From the NCBI GenBank assembly GCA_963666765.1, contig OY762933.1, positions 806,001 to 870,000 on the forward strand: a stretch of 64,000 bases of DNA, in the 5' to 3' direction. Numbering within the stretch: the first letter of the stretch is position 1; every line of letters begins with the position of its first letter. Shown here one piece after another: positions 17,081 through 25,426 of the stretch. The translations under genes were made by a program, and so were the position numbers. Below the pieces are notes generated by a model. That model searched no databases. It was not told the DNA's origin and saw only the letters and a list, made by a program, of their open reading frames with translations. This DNA comes from Foliamicus sp963666765 (GTDB taxonomy: Bacteria > Pseudomonadota > Gammaproteobacteria > Steroidobacterales > Foliamicaceae).

Positions 17081-17845
17081 TTACCGCGAGGACAATCGCC
17101 GCCACAACTCCTCGTAGTTCAGATCGTTGATCCGATTGGCCCTGGCCTTCTCCGTGGTGTTCGGACTGACCATCACCATCGGTTGTGAGCCACGCGCCAC
17201 CAGTTTTTCCACCGTGGCGGCGTTGATGGCCTGTCCCACCGCAACGGCGACGCTGGTCGAGGTGGCGCCCACGCTGCCTTCCAGCCCGTCAATGGAAATG
17301 CCGGCATCGCCCAGCGGCGCGCCGGTGTCAATGACGACGTCGGCCGCTTCGAACAGACGCTTCCCGGAGGAATGCCGTGACGGAACTTGCGAAGAATGCG
17401 GGACACTCGTTACACCGATGACCTTCATGCCGATCTCTTTGGCGCCGACGGCAATATCCATGGTGACGGCGTTGATTCCGGAATGCGAGAATATCAGCAT
17501 CGCGTCATCCGGGTCGGTTTGATGGGAGGACAGAATCGCCTTCCCGTAGCCTTCCTGGGCGTGAATGAACCGATACTGTCGCGCGCCCATATCGCCCAGC
17601 ACGCGATGAAAGGAAATCATCGTGCTCTCGACTATCGGCCGGAACCCGACCGCGGTGCCGGTGCGGGGGAACATCTCCAGTGCGGCGAACGAGCCATGGC
17701 CTGTTCCGAAGGTAAACACCAGCTTGCCCTTCCCGATACTGGCGGCACAGACCTCCGCCGCGCTGTCAATCGCATCCTCCTGGTTGTCGAAAACGAGGGC
17801 CAGCTTCTCATCCAGCAGTTGCCGGTAGTCCTGAACGATACTCAT
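17081..17845 (-). CDS. SIS-domain phosphosugar-binding protein/isomerase
   Basis: 254 residues from ATG 17845, which overlaps the MFS stop as ATGA. The SIS fold shows in KGKLVFTFGTGHGS, MLIFSHSGINAVTMDIA and IGMKVIGVTSVPHS. It resembles stand-alone SIS proteins that bind or isomerise phosphosugars rather than glutamine-fructose-6-phosphate transaminase. In this locus it would act downstream of the PfkB kinase on a phosphorylated sugar (inference). The frame is open across the MFS gene upstream, but that part is a shadow. Confidence 0.85.
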   Translation of the reverse strand: MSIVQDYRQLLDEKLALVFDNQEDAIDSAAEVCAASIGKGKLVFTFGTGHGSFAALEMFPRTGTAVGFRPIVESTMISFHRVLGDMGARQYRFIHAQEGYGKAILSSHQTDPDDAMLIFSHSGINAVTMDIAVGAKEIGMKVIGVTSVPHSSQVPSRHSSGKRLFEAADVVIDTGAPLGDAGISIDGLEGSVGATSTSVAVAVGQAINAATVEKLVARGSQPMVMVSPNTTEKARANRINDLNYEELWRRLSSR

Positions 17846-18972
17846 GCCGATTTCGCCCCCTTCGATGAGATCAGTATGGCCAGCATGCTGGCAGCGACGG
17901 CCGCGGCGGCCACCAGTACCAGCAGCCTGTATCCGCCGGCATCCGCCGCGACCCCGCCCGCAAACGGCCCGGCAGCCGACCCGATTCCCTGCGCGGCGGC
18001 GATCAGCAGCACGAAGCGGTTGTCCCGGTCCAGCGCTGCGAGATAGCCCATCTGATACGGCATGACGAAACCGATGGAAAAGCCCAGTCCCGCGACCGCG
18101 ACGGCATAGGTCGAGAAACTGTCCACGGATATCAGCCCCACAATCGAAACCACAATCGCCAGCATGCCCACGTACAGCGGCAGCATCCGGCCGAGCCGCA
18201 GCCCCAGCAGGGTCGCCAGCACCGAGCCGCCCGCCGACGCCAAAAGGTTCGAGGCGATGACCGGGCTGACTTGCGAGGTATTGAATCCTGCGTCGATGCC
18301 GATTCTCTCGGTAAAGGCCCACACGGCGGCAAAGCCGAAACTGGTGCCCAGGATCGCAAGCAGCGCCAATGCGACCGGCGGCGATGGCCGCGAGGCGCCC
18401 TGGCCGGCAGCCTTGCCGCCCGATTCGAGGCCCCGCGGCAGCAGCAGCGCCGAGAGCGCCAGCACCAGTACAACGGCGCCCAGGACATAGCCGAAACCGG
18501 TTAACCCGAAGTCCTCGACGACGTATTCGCCGATTACGAAGGTCACCAGCGCGAGCGCGCTGTACGACACCACGATCCCGATCGAAAAACTGCGTTCCGG
18601 GTTGGCCGACCCGCTGAAGATCCGGTACGCCACCGTCCAGAATGCGCCCATCATCAGACCCACGACGGACACGATCGTGAGGCTCAGGGCAAAACCGTCC
18701 AGCCTCGCCAGCAACAGCAGCGCGGCAATCACTACAGCAGCCATTGCCGCAGCCAGTCTGCGCCAGTTGAAACGGCCCGCCCACCACAGCGCGGTCATGG
18801 ACGCCACGGAAAAGCCGATCAGGTAGGCGGAACCCAGCGCGCCCGCCTGTGTCTGGCTGAATCCACCGGTTGACACCTTGAGTCCCACGAAGAACGGCAG
18901 GAAGGCCCAGAACAGCCCGCCGATCGTATAGATGCCCAGTGCGCCGGCGAAATTACGTTTGTCCGTATTCAT
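17842..18972 (-). CDS. Major facilitator superfamily transporter
   Basis: 376 residues, alternating hydrophobic spans throughout (IYTIGGLFWAFLPFFVG, MAAVVIAALLLLARLD, LSALLLPRG, LVLVAAAAVAASMLAILI). Basic loops and the short central loop fit a 12-helix MFS protein of slightly short length. It is the inner-membrane partner of the TonB receptor encoded just upstream on the same strand. Substrate cannot be told from sequence. Confidence 0.85.
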   Translation of the reverse strand: MNTDKRNFAGALGIYTIGGLFWAFLPFFVGLKVSTGGFSQTQAGALGSAYLIGFSVASMTALWWAGRFNWRRLAAAMAAVVIAALLLLARLDGFALSLTIVSVVGLMMGAFWTVAYRIFSGSANPERSFSIGIVVSYSALALVTFVIGEYVVEDFGLTGFGYVLGAVVLVLALSALLLPRGLESGGKAAGQGASRPSPPVALALLAILGTSFGFAAVWAFTERIGIDAGFNTSQVSPVIASNLLASAGGSVLATLLGLRLGRMLPLYVGMLAIVVSIVGLISVDSFSTYAVAVAGLGFSIGFVMPYQMGYLAALDRDNRFVLLIAAAQGIGSAAGPFAGGVAADAGGYRLLVLVAAAAVAASMLAILISSKGAKSA

Positions 18973-19046
18973 TCGATATTCCCGTCAATGCGGATGCCCC
19001 ATGCAGTCGATCACCACTTCGCGGGGACAGGCTGCCTTCGAAAGGC

Positions 19047-19172
19047 TCAGGCCGGGTCGGAATCCGGCGACATCTCCCAGCCGAACGAGGTGTAGAAGCG
19101 TACCGAAGGCTCCACGTCGTCAACGCCCAGCGTGATGAGCGAAATCGCGACCTTTGGCTTGGTCTCCGGCAT
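19047..19172 (-). pseudogene. N-terminal fragment of a VOC/glyoxalase-fold protein
   Basis: A 41-codon frame translates as MPETKPKVAISLITLGVDD, then VEPSVRFYTSFGWEM, then a stop. This is the first beta-alpha unit of the VOC superfamily ('...ITLGVdDlerSvrFY..lGwe'), which normally runs to 120-140 residues. Nothing after the stop continues the fold, so the gene is truncated. It sits in the 235-base gap between the MFS and TonB receptor genes. It may be a relic of a dioxygenase-like step. Confidence 0.55.
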
Positions 19173-19207
19173 GCCAATGCGTCTCGTCCTGACCTGTCCG
19201 CAGCCCG

Positions 19208-21490
19208 CTAGAAATTACGGGTCAGTTCGATCCCGAACGTTCTTGGATAGTTGTAATTCCCGGCCGCGATGTAGAAGCCGAATCCGAGCACTTCATAGGC
19301 CTCGGTGAGGTACGTCTCATCGGTCAGGTTCCGCACCCAGAGGGCCGCGTCCCACTTGCCGTCGTTTGACTTGAGCGCCAGGCGCAGATCGACGTCGATG
19401 TGGGCTTCCGAGAACAAGGCCGGCGAGGCGCGCAGATCACGCGGAATGTCGTCTTCCCAAAGGAAATCCAGCTGGCCCATGAACCGCCATGCTTCATTTA
19501 CCGGCCATTCCACGCTGGCCGAGGAATTGATGCTCAACTCGGGCGTATTTGGAATCCGGTTGCCGGTGAGGTCGGCCAAAGTCGAACCGAATACCGGGGC
19601 ATTGTCCGGGAACGGGCTGCCGGCGCCGGTGCCGGCCACGGAGGTCACCAGCCTGCCGTACTCGCTGTCGATGTAGGCGGCCCCGAAAGTGACTTGCAGC
19701 CAGTCCGCCGGAAGGGCCCGAAACTGCAATTCGGCGCCTCGCATCGTGGAATCATCCGCGTTGATCAGGAAATTGGCGGAGATGCCGCTCAAGGGTTCGA
19801 CAGCCACAACCTGCGGGTCGGTTGCGTCGTAGAAATAGACCGCCGCCTCGACACTCGCCCGTCCGCCGGGGAGAGTCGCCTTCAAGCCTACCTCGTAGGC
19901 GGTCAGGGATTCCGATTTTGTCGGTTCGAGGTTGTCGACTGTCGCCAGGAACTGGCTGTTGAAAGTTCCGGCGTTGAATCCGCGGGAAATGCTCGCGTAC
20001 ACCAGCGTGTCGTCATTGAAGGTCCAGTCGAGCGCCAGCCGTGCGGAGTAATCGCTGTCCGAGAATGAGCTGGATGCGCCCGCCTGCAACTCGGGCGCGG
20101 CGAAGAATCCGGTGGTTTCGTAGTAGAAGTCGCGTTCCACGTCCGACCAGCGACCGCCTACCGTAGCCACCAGATTGTCCGCCAGCGGAAATTCAACCTG
20201 CCCGAACAGGCCGAGGGTGTCGGTTTCCAGCACCGAGAAGTCCTGCCGGCCGCCCGAATCAAAAGACGGATCGCCCTCCATTTCGTCGGAGGAGTAATAC
20301 AGGCCGGCGAGCCATTGCAGGCCCTCGTTTCCGTTCGATGCGATGCGAACCTCCTGCGAGAACTGCGACACTTCAGACCTGCGCACATCGTCCAGCGCCA
20401 CGGTCGGACCTCCGTCTTCATCCAGCTCGTCGTGACGTTCGAAGTCGTCCCAGCCGGTCACCGAAGTGATAGTCCTGGCGCCCAGGTCCCAGTTCAGCTC
20501 CGCGGAAATGCCGCTGGACTTGTACGCATGCTCGCCGATCGCGTTCTGATTGATCGTGTACGGGTCGCCGTCGGTATCGTTGAACGTGTCGCCGCTGACG
20601 AAGGGATCCCGCGCCAGGCAATTCACCTGCGCCGCGGCAACGTCTCCGCGCGCGTATTCGGGACAGACCTGGTCCGGGATGCCGTCGCCGTCAGTGTCCT
20701 GACCCGCAGGTATGGTGGCCCAGGGCCAGACGTCCGAATCGTCACGCCCGGCGTAAACGCGAACCAGCAGCTCAACGTCGTCGCTGGGCCGGAACAACAG
20801 GGAGCCTCTGGCCATGAGCTGATCCAGTTCGCCGCCATCATCCCGGTCAGGATGCATGTTGGTCAGGGGTCCGTCGGTCTGTCGAAGTACCTTGACCGCA
20901 ATCCGTCCTGCCGCCGTGTCCGAAATGGGGCCTCCGTACGCCCCCTCGACCGATGCGCGGCTGTAGCGGCCGAATCCCACGGTGGCATAGCCCTCGGGCT
21001 CGAAGGTGGGACGTTTGGAAATGAGATTGATGGCCCCGGCGATGGTATTGCGGCCGTATATCGTTCCCTGCGGCCCCTTGAGCACTTCCATCCGCTCCAG
21101 ATCAAGCAGCCGGAACGCCTGCATGGGCGGCTGCGAGACATACACGCCGTCGGCGTAAACGCCGGTCGACTGCGGCAGCGTTTCGATGAACCCGTCGGTA
21201 TTCACGCCGCGTATCGCGATCAGCGGATAGCCGAATTCCCCGAACGGCGTCTGGATGTTGAGGCCCGGCGAGTACCGGGCAACGTCAATCAGTGACACGG
21301 CGCCGGCCTCACGCAGCCGATCGCCGCTGACTACGTCAACCGCTATGCCGACGTCGGCAAGCGACTCTTCCCGCTTTTGCGCGGTGACTACGATCTCTTC
21401 GAGAACGACGGCCGACTCCTGCGCGAGCGCCGATTGAGCAATCACGAGCGGCATGGTGACGGCGGCAAGGACCAACAGAATCTTTCGCAT
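19208..21490 (-). CDS. TonB-dependent outer-membrane receptor
   Basis: 760 residues from ATG 21490 (an in-frame TTG/ATG region 11 codons earlier is possible). Signal peptide MRKILLVLAAVTMPLVIAQSALA. The N-terminal EEIVVTAQKREESLADVG is the TonB-box/plug start; the plug contains VLKGPQGTIYGRNTIAGAIN. The C-terminus ends in an aromatic beta strand (YNYPRTFGIELTRNF). It resembles the large sphingomonad-type receptors for sugars or other organics rather than siderophore receptors; that is family resemblance only. It diverges from the GntR regulator across a 145-base region with a palindrome. Confidence 0.95.
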   Translation of the reverse strand: MRKILLVLAAVTMPLVIAQSALAQESAVVLEEIVVTAQKREESLADVGIAVDVVSGDRLREAGAVSLIDVARYSPGLNIQTPFGEFGYPLIAIRGVNTDGFIETLPQSTGVYADGVYVSQPPMQAFRLLDLERMEVLKGPQGTIYGRNTIAGAINLISKRPTFEPEGYATVGFGRYSRASVEGAYGGPISDTAAGRIAVKVLRQTDGPLTNMHPDRDDGGELDQLMARGSLLFRPSDDVELLVRVYAGRDDSDVWPWATIPAGQDTDGDGIPDQVCPEYARGDVAAAQVNCLARDPFVSGDTFNDTDGDPYTINQNAIGEHAYKSSGISAELNWDLGARTITSVTGWDDFERHDELDEDGGPTVALDDVRRSEVSQFSQEVRIASNGNEGLQWLAGLYYSSDEMEGDPSFDSGGRQDFSVLETDTLGLFGQVEFPLADNLVATVGGRWSDVERDFYYETTGFFAAPELQAGASSSFSDSDYSARLALDWTFNDDTLVYASISRGFNAGTFNSQFLATVDNLEPTKSESLTAYEVGLKATLPGGRASVEAAVYFYDATDPQVVAVEPLSGISANFLINADDSTMRGAELQFRALPADWLQVTFGAAYIDSEYGRLVTSVAGTGAGSPFPDNAPVFGSTLADLTGNRIPNTPELSINSSASVEWPVNEAWRFMGQLDFLWEDDIPRDLRASPALFSEAHIDVDLRLALKSNDGKWDAALWVRNLTDETYLTEAYEVLGFGFYIAAGNYNYPRTFGIELTRNF

Positions 21491-21579
21491 GGCGTGTCCC
21501 CTTGATGAGTGGATTTGTCGCATGATCCGACAGCAGGAAAGTTGAAGTACCGGTATGAGGTGAAAATATAATTATTCAG

Positions 21580-21591
21580 TTGACTAGTCAA
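21580..21591. promoter_or_regulatory. Candidate GntR operator in the divergent promoter region
   Basis: TTGACTAGTCAA is a perfect 12-base palindrome, followed by a further half site (GTAGTCA). It lies between the TonB receptor gene (minus) and the GntR gene (plus), about 45 bases before the GntR start. GntR regulators bind such palindromes in their own promoters. Binding is inferred. Confidence 0.5.
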
Positions 21592-21635
21592 GTAGTCATT
21601 TGCACAATCGCACTTCCACACAAGGAAACCTCCTG

Positions 21636-22430
21636 ATGAGCCCACACCGGAATGCAGGAAAACCGCGCTACGCGGTCTTGTCGGACGAACTCCGCGACGG
21701 AATCCGCGCGGGCAAATGGGTGCCGGGCGACCTGCTGCCCAGCGAGGCGCAGCTCTGCCTCAAGTTCGGCGTCAGCCGCGGCACGGTCGTCAAGGCCATC
21801 GACGTGTTGCTCGCGGAAGGCCTGCTGCAGCGGCGCCAGGGCGTGGGCACCTTCGTTTCGCGGCCGGCCCTGCACCGCTCTCCCGGCTACCTGCTCGGCT
21901 TCTCGGAGACCGTGCGCCGCCAGGGCCGGGTTCCTTCGCATCGCCTGATGGGGCAGCGGCAACTGGACCGCATCGAGGCATTGCAGTTCGGCTGCGACGA
22001 GCGCGCCCTGCTGCTGGAGCGCATCCGTCTGGTCGATGGCTTTCCCTGGGCCATTCATACTGCGCTGGTGCCCATGCGCGTCGCAGCGGACGTGCCGGCA
22101 CTGACGGGACCGGACAGCCGGGTGGCGGATTCCGATTTCTCGCTGTACAAGACCTTCGATGAGGCCGGACTGGAGATAGACCATGCCGACGAGCACATCA
22201 ACGTTCGCCTGGCCACCGAAAAAGAAGCCGAACAGCTCGGCATCGAACTGCCGTCCGCGGTAATGCTCGTGCATCGAAAGAGTTTCGATCCAAGGGGCAA
22301 TCTCATCGAACTCATCGAAGCCGTCTATCTTCAGGACTGCTACACCTATGACGCTCGCCTGGTGCGGTCCAACCGGCTGTCGGTGCTGTACTATGACGCG
22401 GAGCAAAACGAACCGCACCAGTCTTCGTGA
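21636..22430 (+). CDS. GntR-family transcriptional regulator with UTRA-type effector domain (HutC/PhnF subfamily)
   Basis: 264 residues from ATG 21636, preceded by AAGGAAACC. The N-terminal winged helix reads YAVLSDELRDGIRAGKW, LLPSEAQLCLKFGVSRGTV and LLQRRQGVGTFV. The C-terminal domain has the UTRA form (HRSPGYLLGF..., ALLLERIRLVDGFPWAIH, ...LIEAVYLQDCYTYD). UTRA domains bind small phosphorylated sugars, amino acids or related effectors. It heads the plus arm and most likely represses both arms through the palindrome upstream. Confidence 0.92.
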   Translation: MSPHRNAGKPRYAVLSDELRDGIRAGKWVPGDLLPSEAQLCLKFGVSRGTVVKAIDVLLAEGLLQRRQGVGTFVSRPALHRSPGYLLGFSETVRRQGRVPSHRLMGQRQLDRIEALQFGCDERALLLERIRLVDGFPWAIHTALVPMRVAADVPALTGPDSRVADSDFSLYKTFDEAGLEIDHADEHINVRLATEKEAEQLGIELPSAVMLVHRKSFDPRGNLIELIEAVYLQDCYTYDARLVRSNRLSVLYYDAEQNEPHQSS

Positions 22431-23002
22431 GCGAGCACATGGGACACCGTACAGCCGTCGCGCTGTTGCTCATCGACCTGCAGAATTCGTTCTTCCACGA
22501 AGACGGACAGAATTACTACTCCGAAAGCGCCGAGCTGCTGCCCGCCTTGCGGGAATTGTTGCGGGGCGCCAGAACCGCGCGCCGGCCCGTCATATTTGTC
22601 GCCGAGCGCCATCGGCCCGGGCTTGCCGACTTCGAAGAGGCCAAACTGCCGGTCCATTGCGTGGACGGCGAGTTCGACTCGCAGTTGGTGGACGGCTTTT
22701 CGCCCCGTGGACCGGAAGAAATCCTTCTGCCCAAACGGCGCATGAGCGCGTTTCAGGCCACCGACCTGGACCTGCTGCTGCGGGAACTTGAAATCGGCAC
22801 GCTGGTTATCGGTGGCGTCAAGGCCAATGTATGCGTCCGCGCAACCGTGCAGGACGCCTTTTCGCTCGGTTATCGCTGCCACGTGGTGCGCGAGGCCGTG
22901 AACTCCAACCGGCGGCACCTCGCGGATGCCTCGCTTGAAGACATCGAACGCTACCTGGGCTGGGTCGTGCCGCTTGCAGAGGGGGTCAGGCTGTTGTCGT
23001 GA
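22427..23002 (+). CDS. Isochorismatase-family cysteine hydrolase
   Basis: 191 residues; GTG start overlapping the regulator stop (GTGA). The family triad is visible: Asp in LLIDLQNSFF, Lys in LPKRRMSAF, and Cys in GVKANVCVRATVQDAF. Members include nicotinamidase, ureidoacrylate and N-carbamoyl amidohydrolases. Cytoplasmic. In this operon with a nucleoside phosphorylase and PfkB kinase, an amide of a released base such as nicotinamide is a reasonable substrate guess, not shown. Confidence 0.88.
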   Translation: MSEHMGHRTAVALLLIDLQNSFFHEDGQNYYSESAELLPALRELLRGARTARRPVIFVAERHRPGLADFEEAKLPVHCVDGEFDSQLVDGFSPRGPEEILLPKRRMSAFQATDLDLLLRELEIGTLVIGGVKANVCVRATVQDAFSLGYRCHVVREAVNSNRRHLADASLEDIERYLGWVVPLAEGVRLLS

Positions 23003-23853
23003 GCAAGGTGGCGATCATCGGATACGCGTCGATCGACTTTCCCGCGGTGCTTGACGGCTTCTTCGAAGGCGACCGCACCGTCATGATCCGGCGGCGGCCG
23101 GCGGACGCGTTTCCCCGCCCCGGAGGCTGCCCGCTGTACGTGGCCCGCCCCCTGGCCGGGGACGGCGTCGACGTGTCCATCGTGACCTGGGTGGGCGCCG
23201 ATCCGCACGGCAGGCTGTTTACCTCCTGGACCCGTGACGACAGCGTTGGCGTGGAGGGCATCGCCACCGTCGAGCCGGGCAGCACGCCTGTGTGTTTCAT
23301 GATCTACCAGCAGGACGGCAGTTGCGGCTGCCTGTTCGATCCGGGGATGCTGGGCCGGGAAGAGCTGACCGCGCGGCAAAATGAACTGATCGCGGATGCG
23401 GACCTTCTTTGCGTAACCGTGGGCCCGCCCCTGATCGCCAGCGAGGCGCTTGGGCTCATCAAGAGCGATTGCCGGGTCGCCTGGGTCATGAAGAACGATC
23501 CCCTCTCCTATCCGAAGGACCTGCGCGTCGCGCTGGCAGCGCGCGCCGACTACATATTCTGTAACAGGCAGGAGCGCGAATGGGTTGATGAAGGCCTGGC
23601 GGAATCCGCCGCGCACCGCCGGCCTCTTGTCGTTGAAACCGCGGGCGCTGAAGCGGTCAGCGCCGAACGCGATAATTCGCGCATGCGCGTGGACGTGGAA
23701 CCACTTTTCTTCGATGATGCATCGGGCGCCGGCGACACACTGGCGGGCGGTTGCCTGGCGGCAATCGTGGCCGGCGAGTCGGACCTGTGCACGATTGTCG
23801 AAAGCGGCATTGGCGCAGCCGCGTCGCTGCTGCGGGAACGCTCGTATGGGTAA
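22999..23853 (+). CDS. PfkB-family sugar/nucleoside kinase
   Basis: 284 residues; GTG overlaps the previous TGA. The C-terminal DDASGAGDTLAGGCLA carries the catalytic base Asp and anion hole of PfkB (ribokinase-type) kinases; an N-terminal GGCPLYVARPLAGDGVDVSIVTWVG, cited in part, is the substrate-side glycine region. It phosphorylates a sugar or nucleoside. Its end overlaps the phosphorylase start by 8 bases. Confidence 0.9.
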   Translation: MSKVAIIGYASIDFPAVLDGFFEGDRTVMIRRRPADAFPRPGGCPLYVARPLAGDGVDVSIVTWVGADPHGRLFTSWTRDDSVGVEGIATVEPGSTPVCFMIYQQDGSCGCLFDPGMLGREELTARQNELIADADLLCVTVGPPLIASEALGLIKSDCRVAWVMKNDPLSYPKDLRVALAARADYIFCNRQEREWVDEGLAESAAHRRPLVVETAGAEAVSAERDNSRMRVDVEPLFFDDASGAGDTLAGGCLAAIVAGESDLCTIVESGIGAAASLLRERSYG

Positions 23854-24601
23854 ACGAAGCAGGAAGGCCTGGTACATCGGCTGCAACGCCGAGCAGGTGG
23901 CGGACCGGGTCATTCTGCTGGGCGACCCGGGCCGGGTGCCTCGATTCAGCCGCTACCTGAGCGATGTCGAGACCATGCCTGTCAACCGGGGCCTGGCTAC
24001 CGTGACCGGGACGTACAAGGACGTGCGGATCACATTGTCGGCGTTCGGCATGGGCTCCCCCATCGCTGCGATCGTCCTGCACGAGCTTGCGAATCTCGGT
24101 GCCTCGGTCTTTCTGCGGATCGGCACAAGCATCGGGCTTTCCCCAGTCAATATCGGCGACATGATCATCGCCCGGGACGCGAAATCCTTTGAAGGCACGT
24201 CCGCGGCGTACGCGCGGGGCGCGGCCGACTCCAGCGCCGCCCCCAGCCTGGTGGACGCCCTGACCCGGGCCGCGTCCGGACGCGATGCCACCTACCACAT
24301 CGGCGCCTTTGCGAGTTTCGACGGTTTCTACCAGGACATGTTTGCGCTGGACGACCGTACTCAGGACCGGGTCCGCAGAAACCTGGAGCAGCTTGCGGAA
24401 CAGGACGTTCTTGCCGTCGACATGGAGACTTCCGCGGTCCTGACGGTCGGCAAGGCCCTCGGCTGCAAGGCGGGCAGCATGTGCGCGTCAACCGTGAACA
24501 GCCTGAAGAAGCAAAAGATCGGCAAGCAGGAGCACGCCGGCGCGGAACACGCGCTGATCTCCATCGCCCTGGAGGCGCTGACCCAGGTCGCCCCGGTCTG
24601 A
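23846..24601 (+). CDS. Uridine/purine nucleoside phosphorylase family protein
   Basis: 251 residues from ATG 23846. The phosphorylase fold shows ILLGDPGRVPRFSRYL near the N-terminus (phosphate site), FGMGSPIAAIVLHEL, IGTSIGLSPVNIGDMIIA and the ribose-contact loop VDMETSAVLTVGKALG. It cleaves nucleosides with phosphate to base plus ribose-1-phosphate. Base preference cannot be decided. Co-located with a PfkB kinase and SIS protein, it points to breakdown of a nucleoside-like compound. Confidence 0.9.
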   Translation: MGKRSRKAWYIGCNAEQVADRVILLGDPGRVPRFSRYLSDVETMPVNRGLATVTGTYKDVRITLSAFGMGSPIAAIVLHELANLGASVFLRIGTSIGLSPVNIGDMIIARDAKSFEGTSAAYARGAADSSAAPSLVDALTRAASGRDATYHIGAFASFDGFYQDMFALDDRTQDRVRRNLEQLAEQDVLAVDMETSAVLTVGKALGCKAGSMCASTVNSLKKQKIGKQEHAGAEHALISIALEALTQVAPV

Positions 24602-24636
24602 GCGACCGCCGCCTCGAACGCGCCGACCGAACCCGA

Positions 24637-25392
24637 ATGGACCTTCACCTCAGCAAATCGCGCGCAATCGTCACGGGCGGCTCCCGCGGAATCGGGCGCG
24701 CCATCGTGGAAACGCTGGCGTCGGAGGGGTGCCGGGTCGAGTACTGCGCCCGCTCGCTGCCTGAATCGCCACCGGCCGGCGCCGGTTCCCTCGTAGCAGC
24801 GCGGGCCGCGGCCGTGGACCTGGAGAACCCGGGCTCAACGCAGGCGTGGCTGGAACAGGCCATCGACCGCCTGGGCGGCCTCGACATTCTGGTACTCAAT
24901 GCTGGCGCCATGGCCGCGGGCAACACCGAAGATGTCTGGCTGACCAACTACCGGGTTGAGATCGCCGCACTGACCCAAATGGTCGATCTTGCCGTCCCGC
25001 ATCTTCTGAAAGCGGCCGAGAAAACCGGCGACGCCGCCATTGTCGTTATCGGCTCGACTTCCGCCGCCTCGTCGCGCAAACGTGACGCCTACGGAGCCAC
25101 CAAGGCTGCGCTGAAGCACGTGACCAAGGGTCTCTCGCACGAGCTCGCGAACGGTGGCGTTCGGGTCAACATGGTCTCGCCGGGCCCGACCTGGTCCGAA
25201 GGCGGAATCTGGGCGCGACTGGAGGCCGAAGATCCCGAATATGTCCGCGGAAAGGCCGCGGAGATTCCGCTGGGCCGAATGGCCAGGCCGGAGGAAATCG
25301 CCAATGTCGTCGCGTTCCTTTGTTCCCGCCGCGCGCGTTTCGTGGTCGGCTCCGATATCACCGTCGACGGCGGCCGTTCGGATCGCGTCTAG
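24637..25392 (+). CDS. Short-chain dehydrogenase/reductase (SDR)
   Basis: 251 residues from ATG 24637. The NAD(P) motif is TGGSRGIGRAI, NAG follows at LVLNAGAMAAG, and the catalytic Ser and YxxxK are in STSAASSRKRDAYGATKAAL. It ends with the usual GSDITVDGG. It oxidises or reduces a hydroxyl/ketone. It is the last gene of the plus arm, 35 bases after the phosphorylase. Confidence 0.93.
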   Translation: MDLHLSKSRAIVTGGSRGIGRAIVETLASEGCRVEYCARSLPESPPAGAGSLVAARAAAVDLENPGSTQAWLEQAIDRLGGLDILVLNAGAMAAGNTEDVWLTNYRVEIAALTQMVDLAVPHLLKAAEKTGDAAIVVIGSTSAASSRKRDAYGATKAALKHVTKGLSHELANGGVRVNMVSPGPTWSEGGIWARLEAEDPEYVRGKAAEIPLGRMARPEEIANVVAFLCSRRARFVVGSDITVDGGRSDRV

Positions 25393-25426
25393 TGTCGCGT
25401 CAGGCCTATAGCGTCGCCGGATCAGC

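Noticed and set aside
17846..18787. Upstream extension of the SIS-domain frame
   Set aside because: It reads across the MFS gene in another frame and has no fold of its own; the ATGA overlap at 17845 fixes the start.
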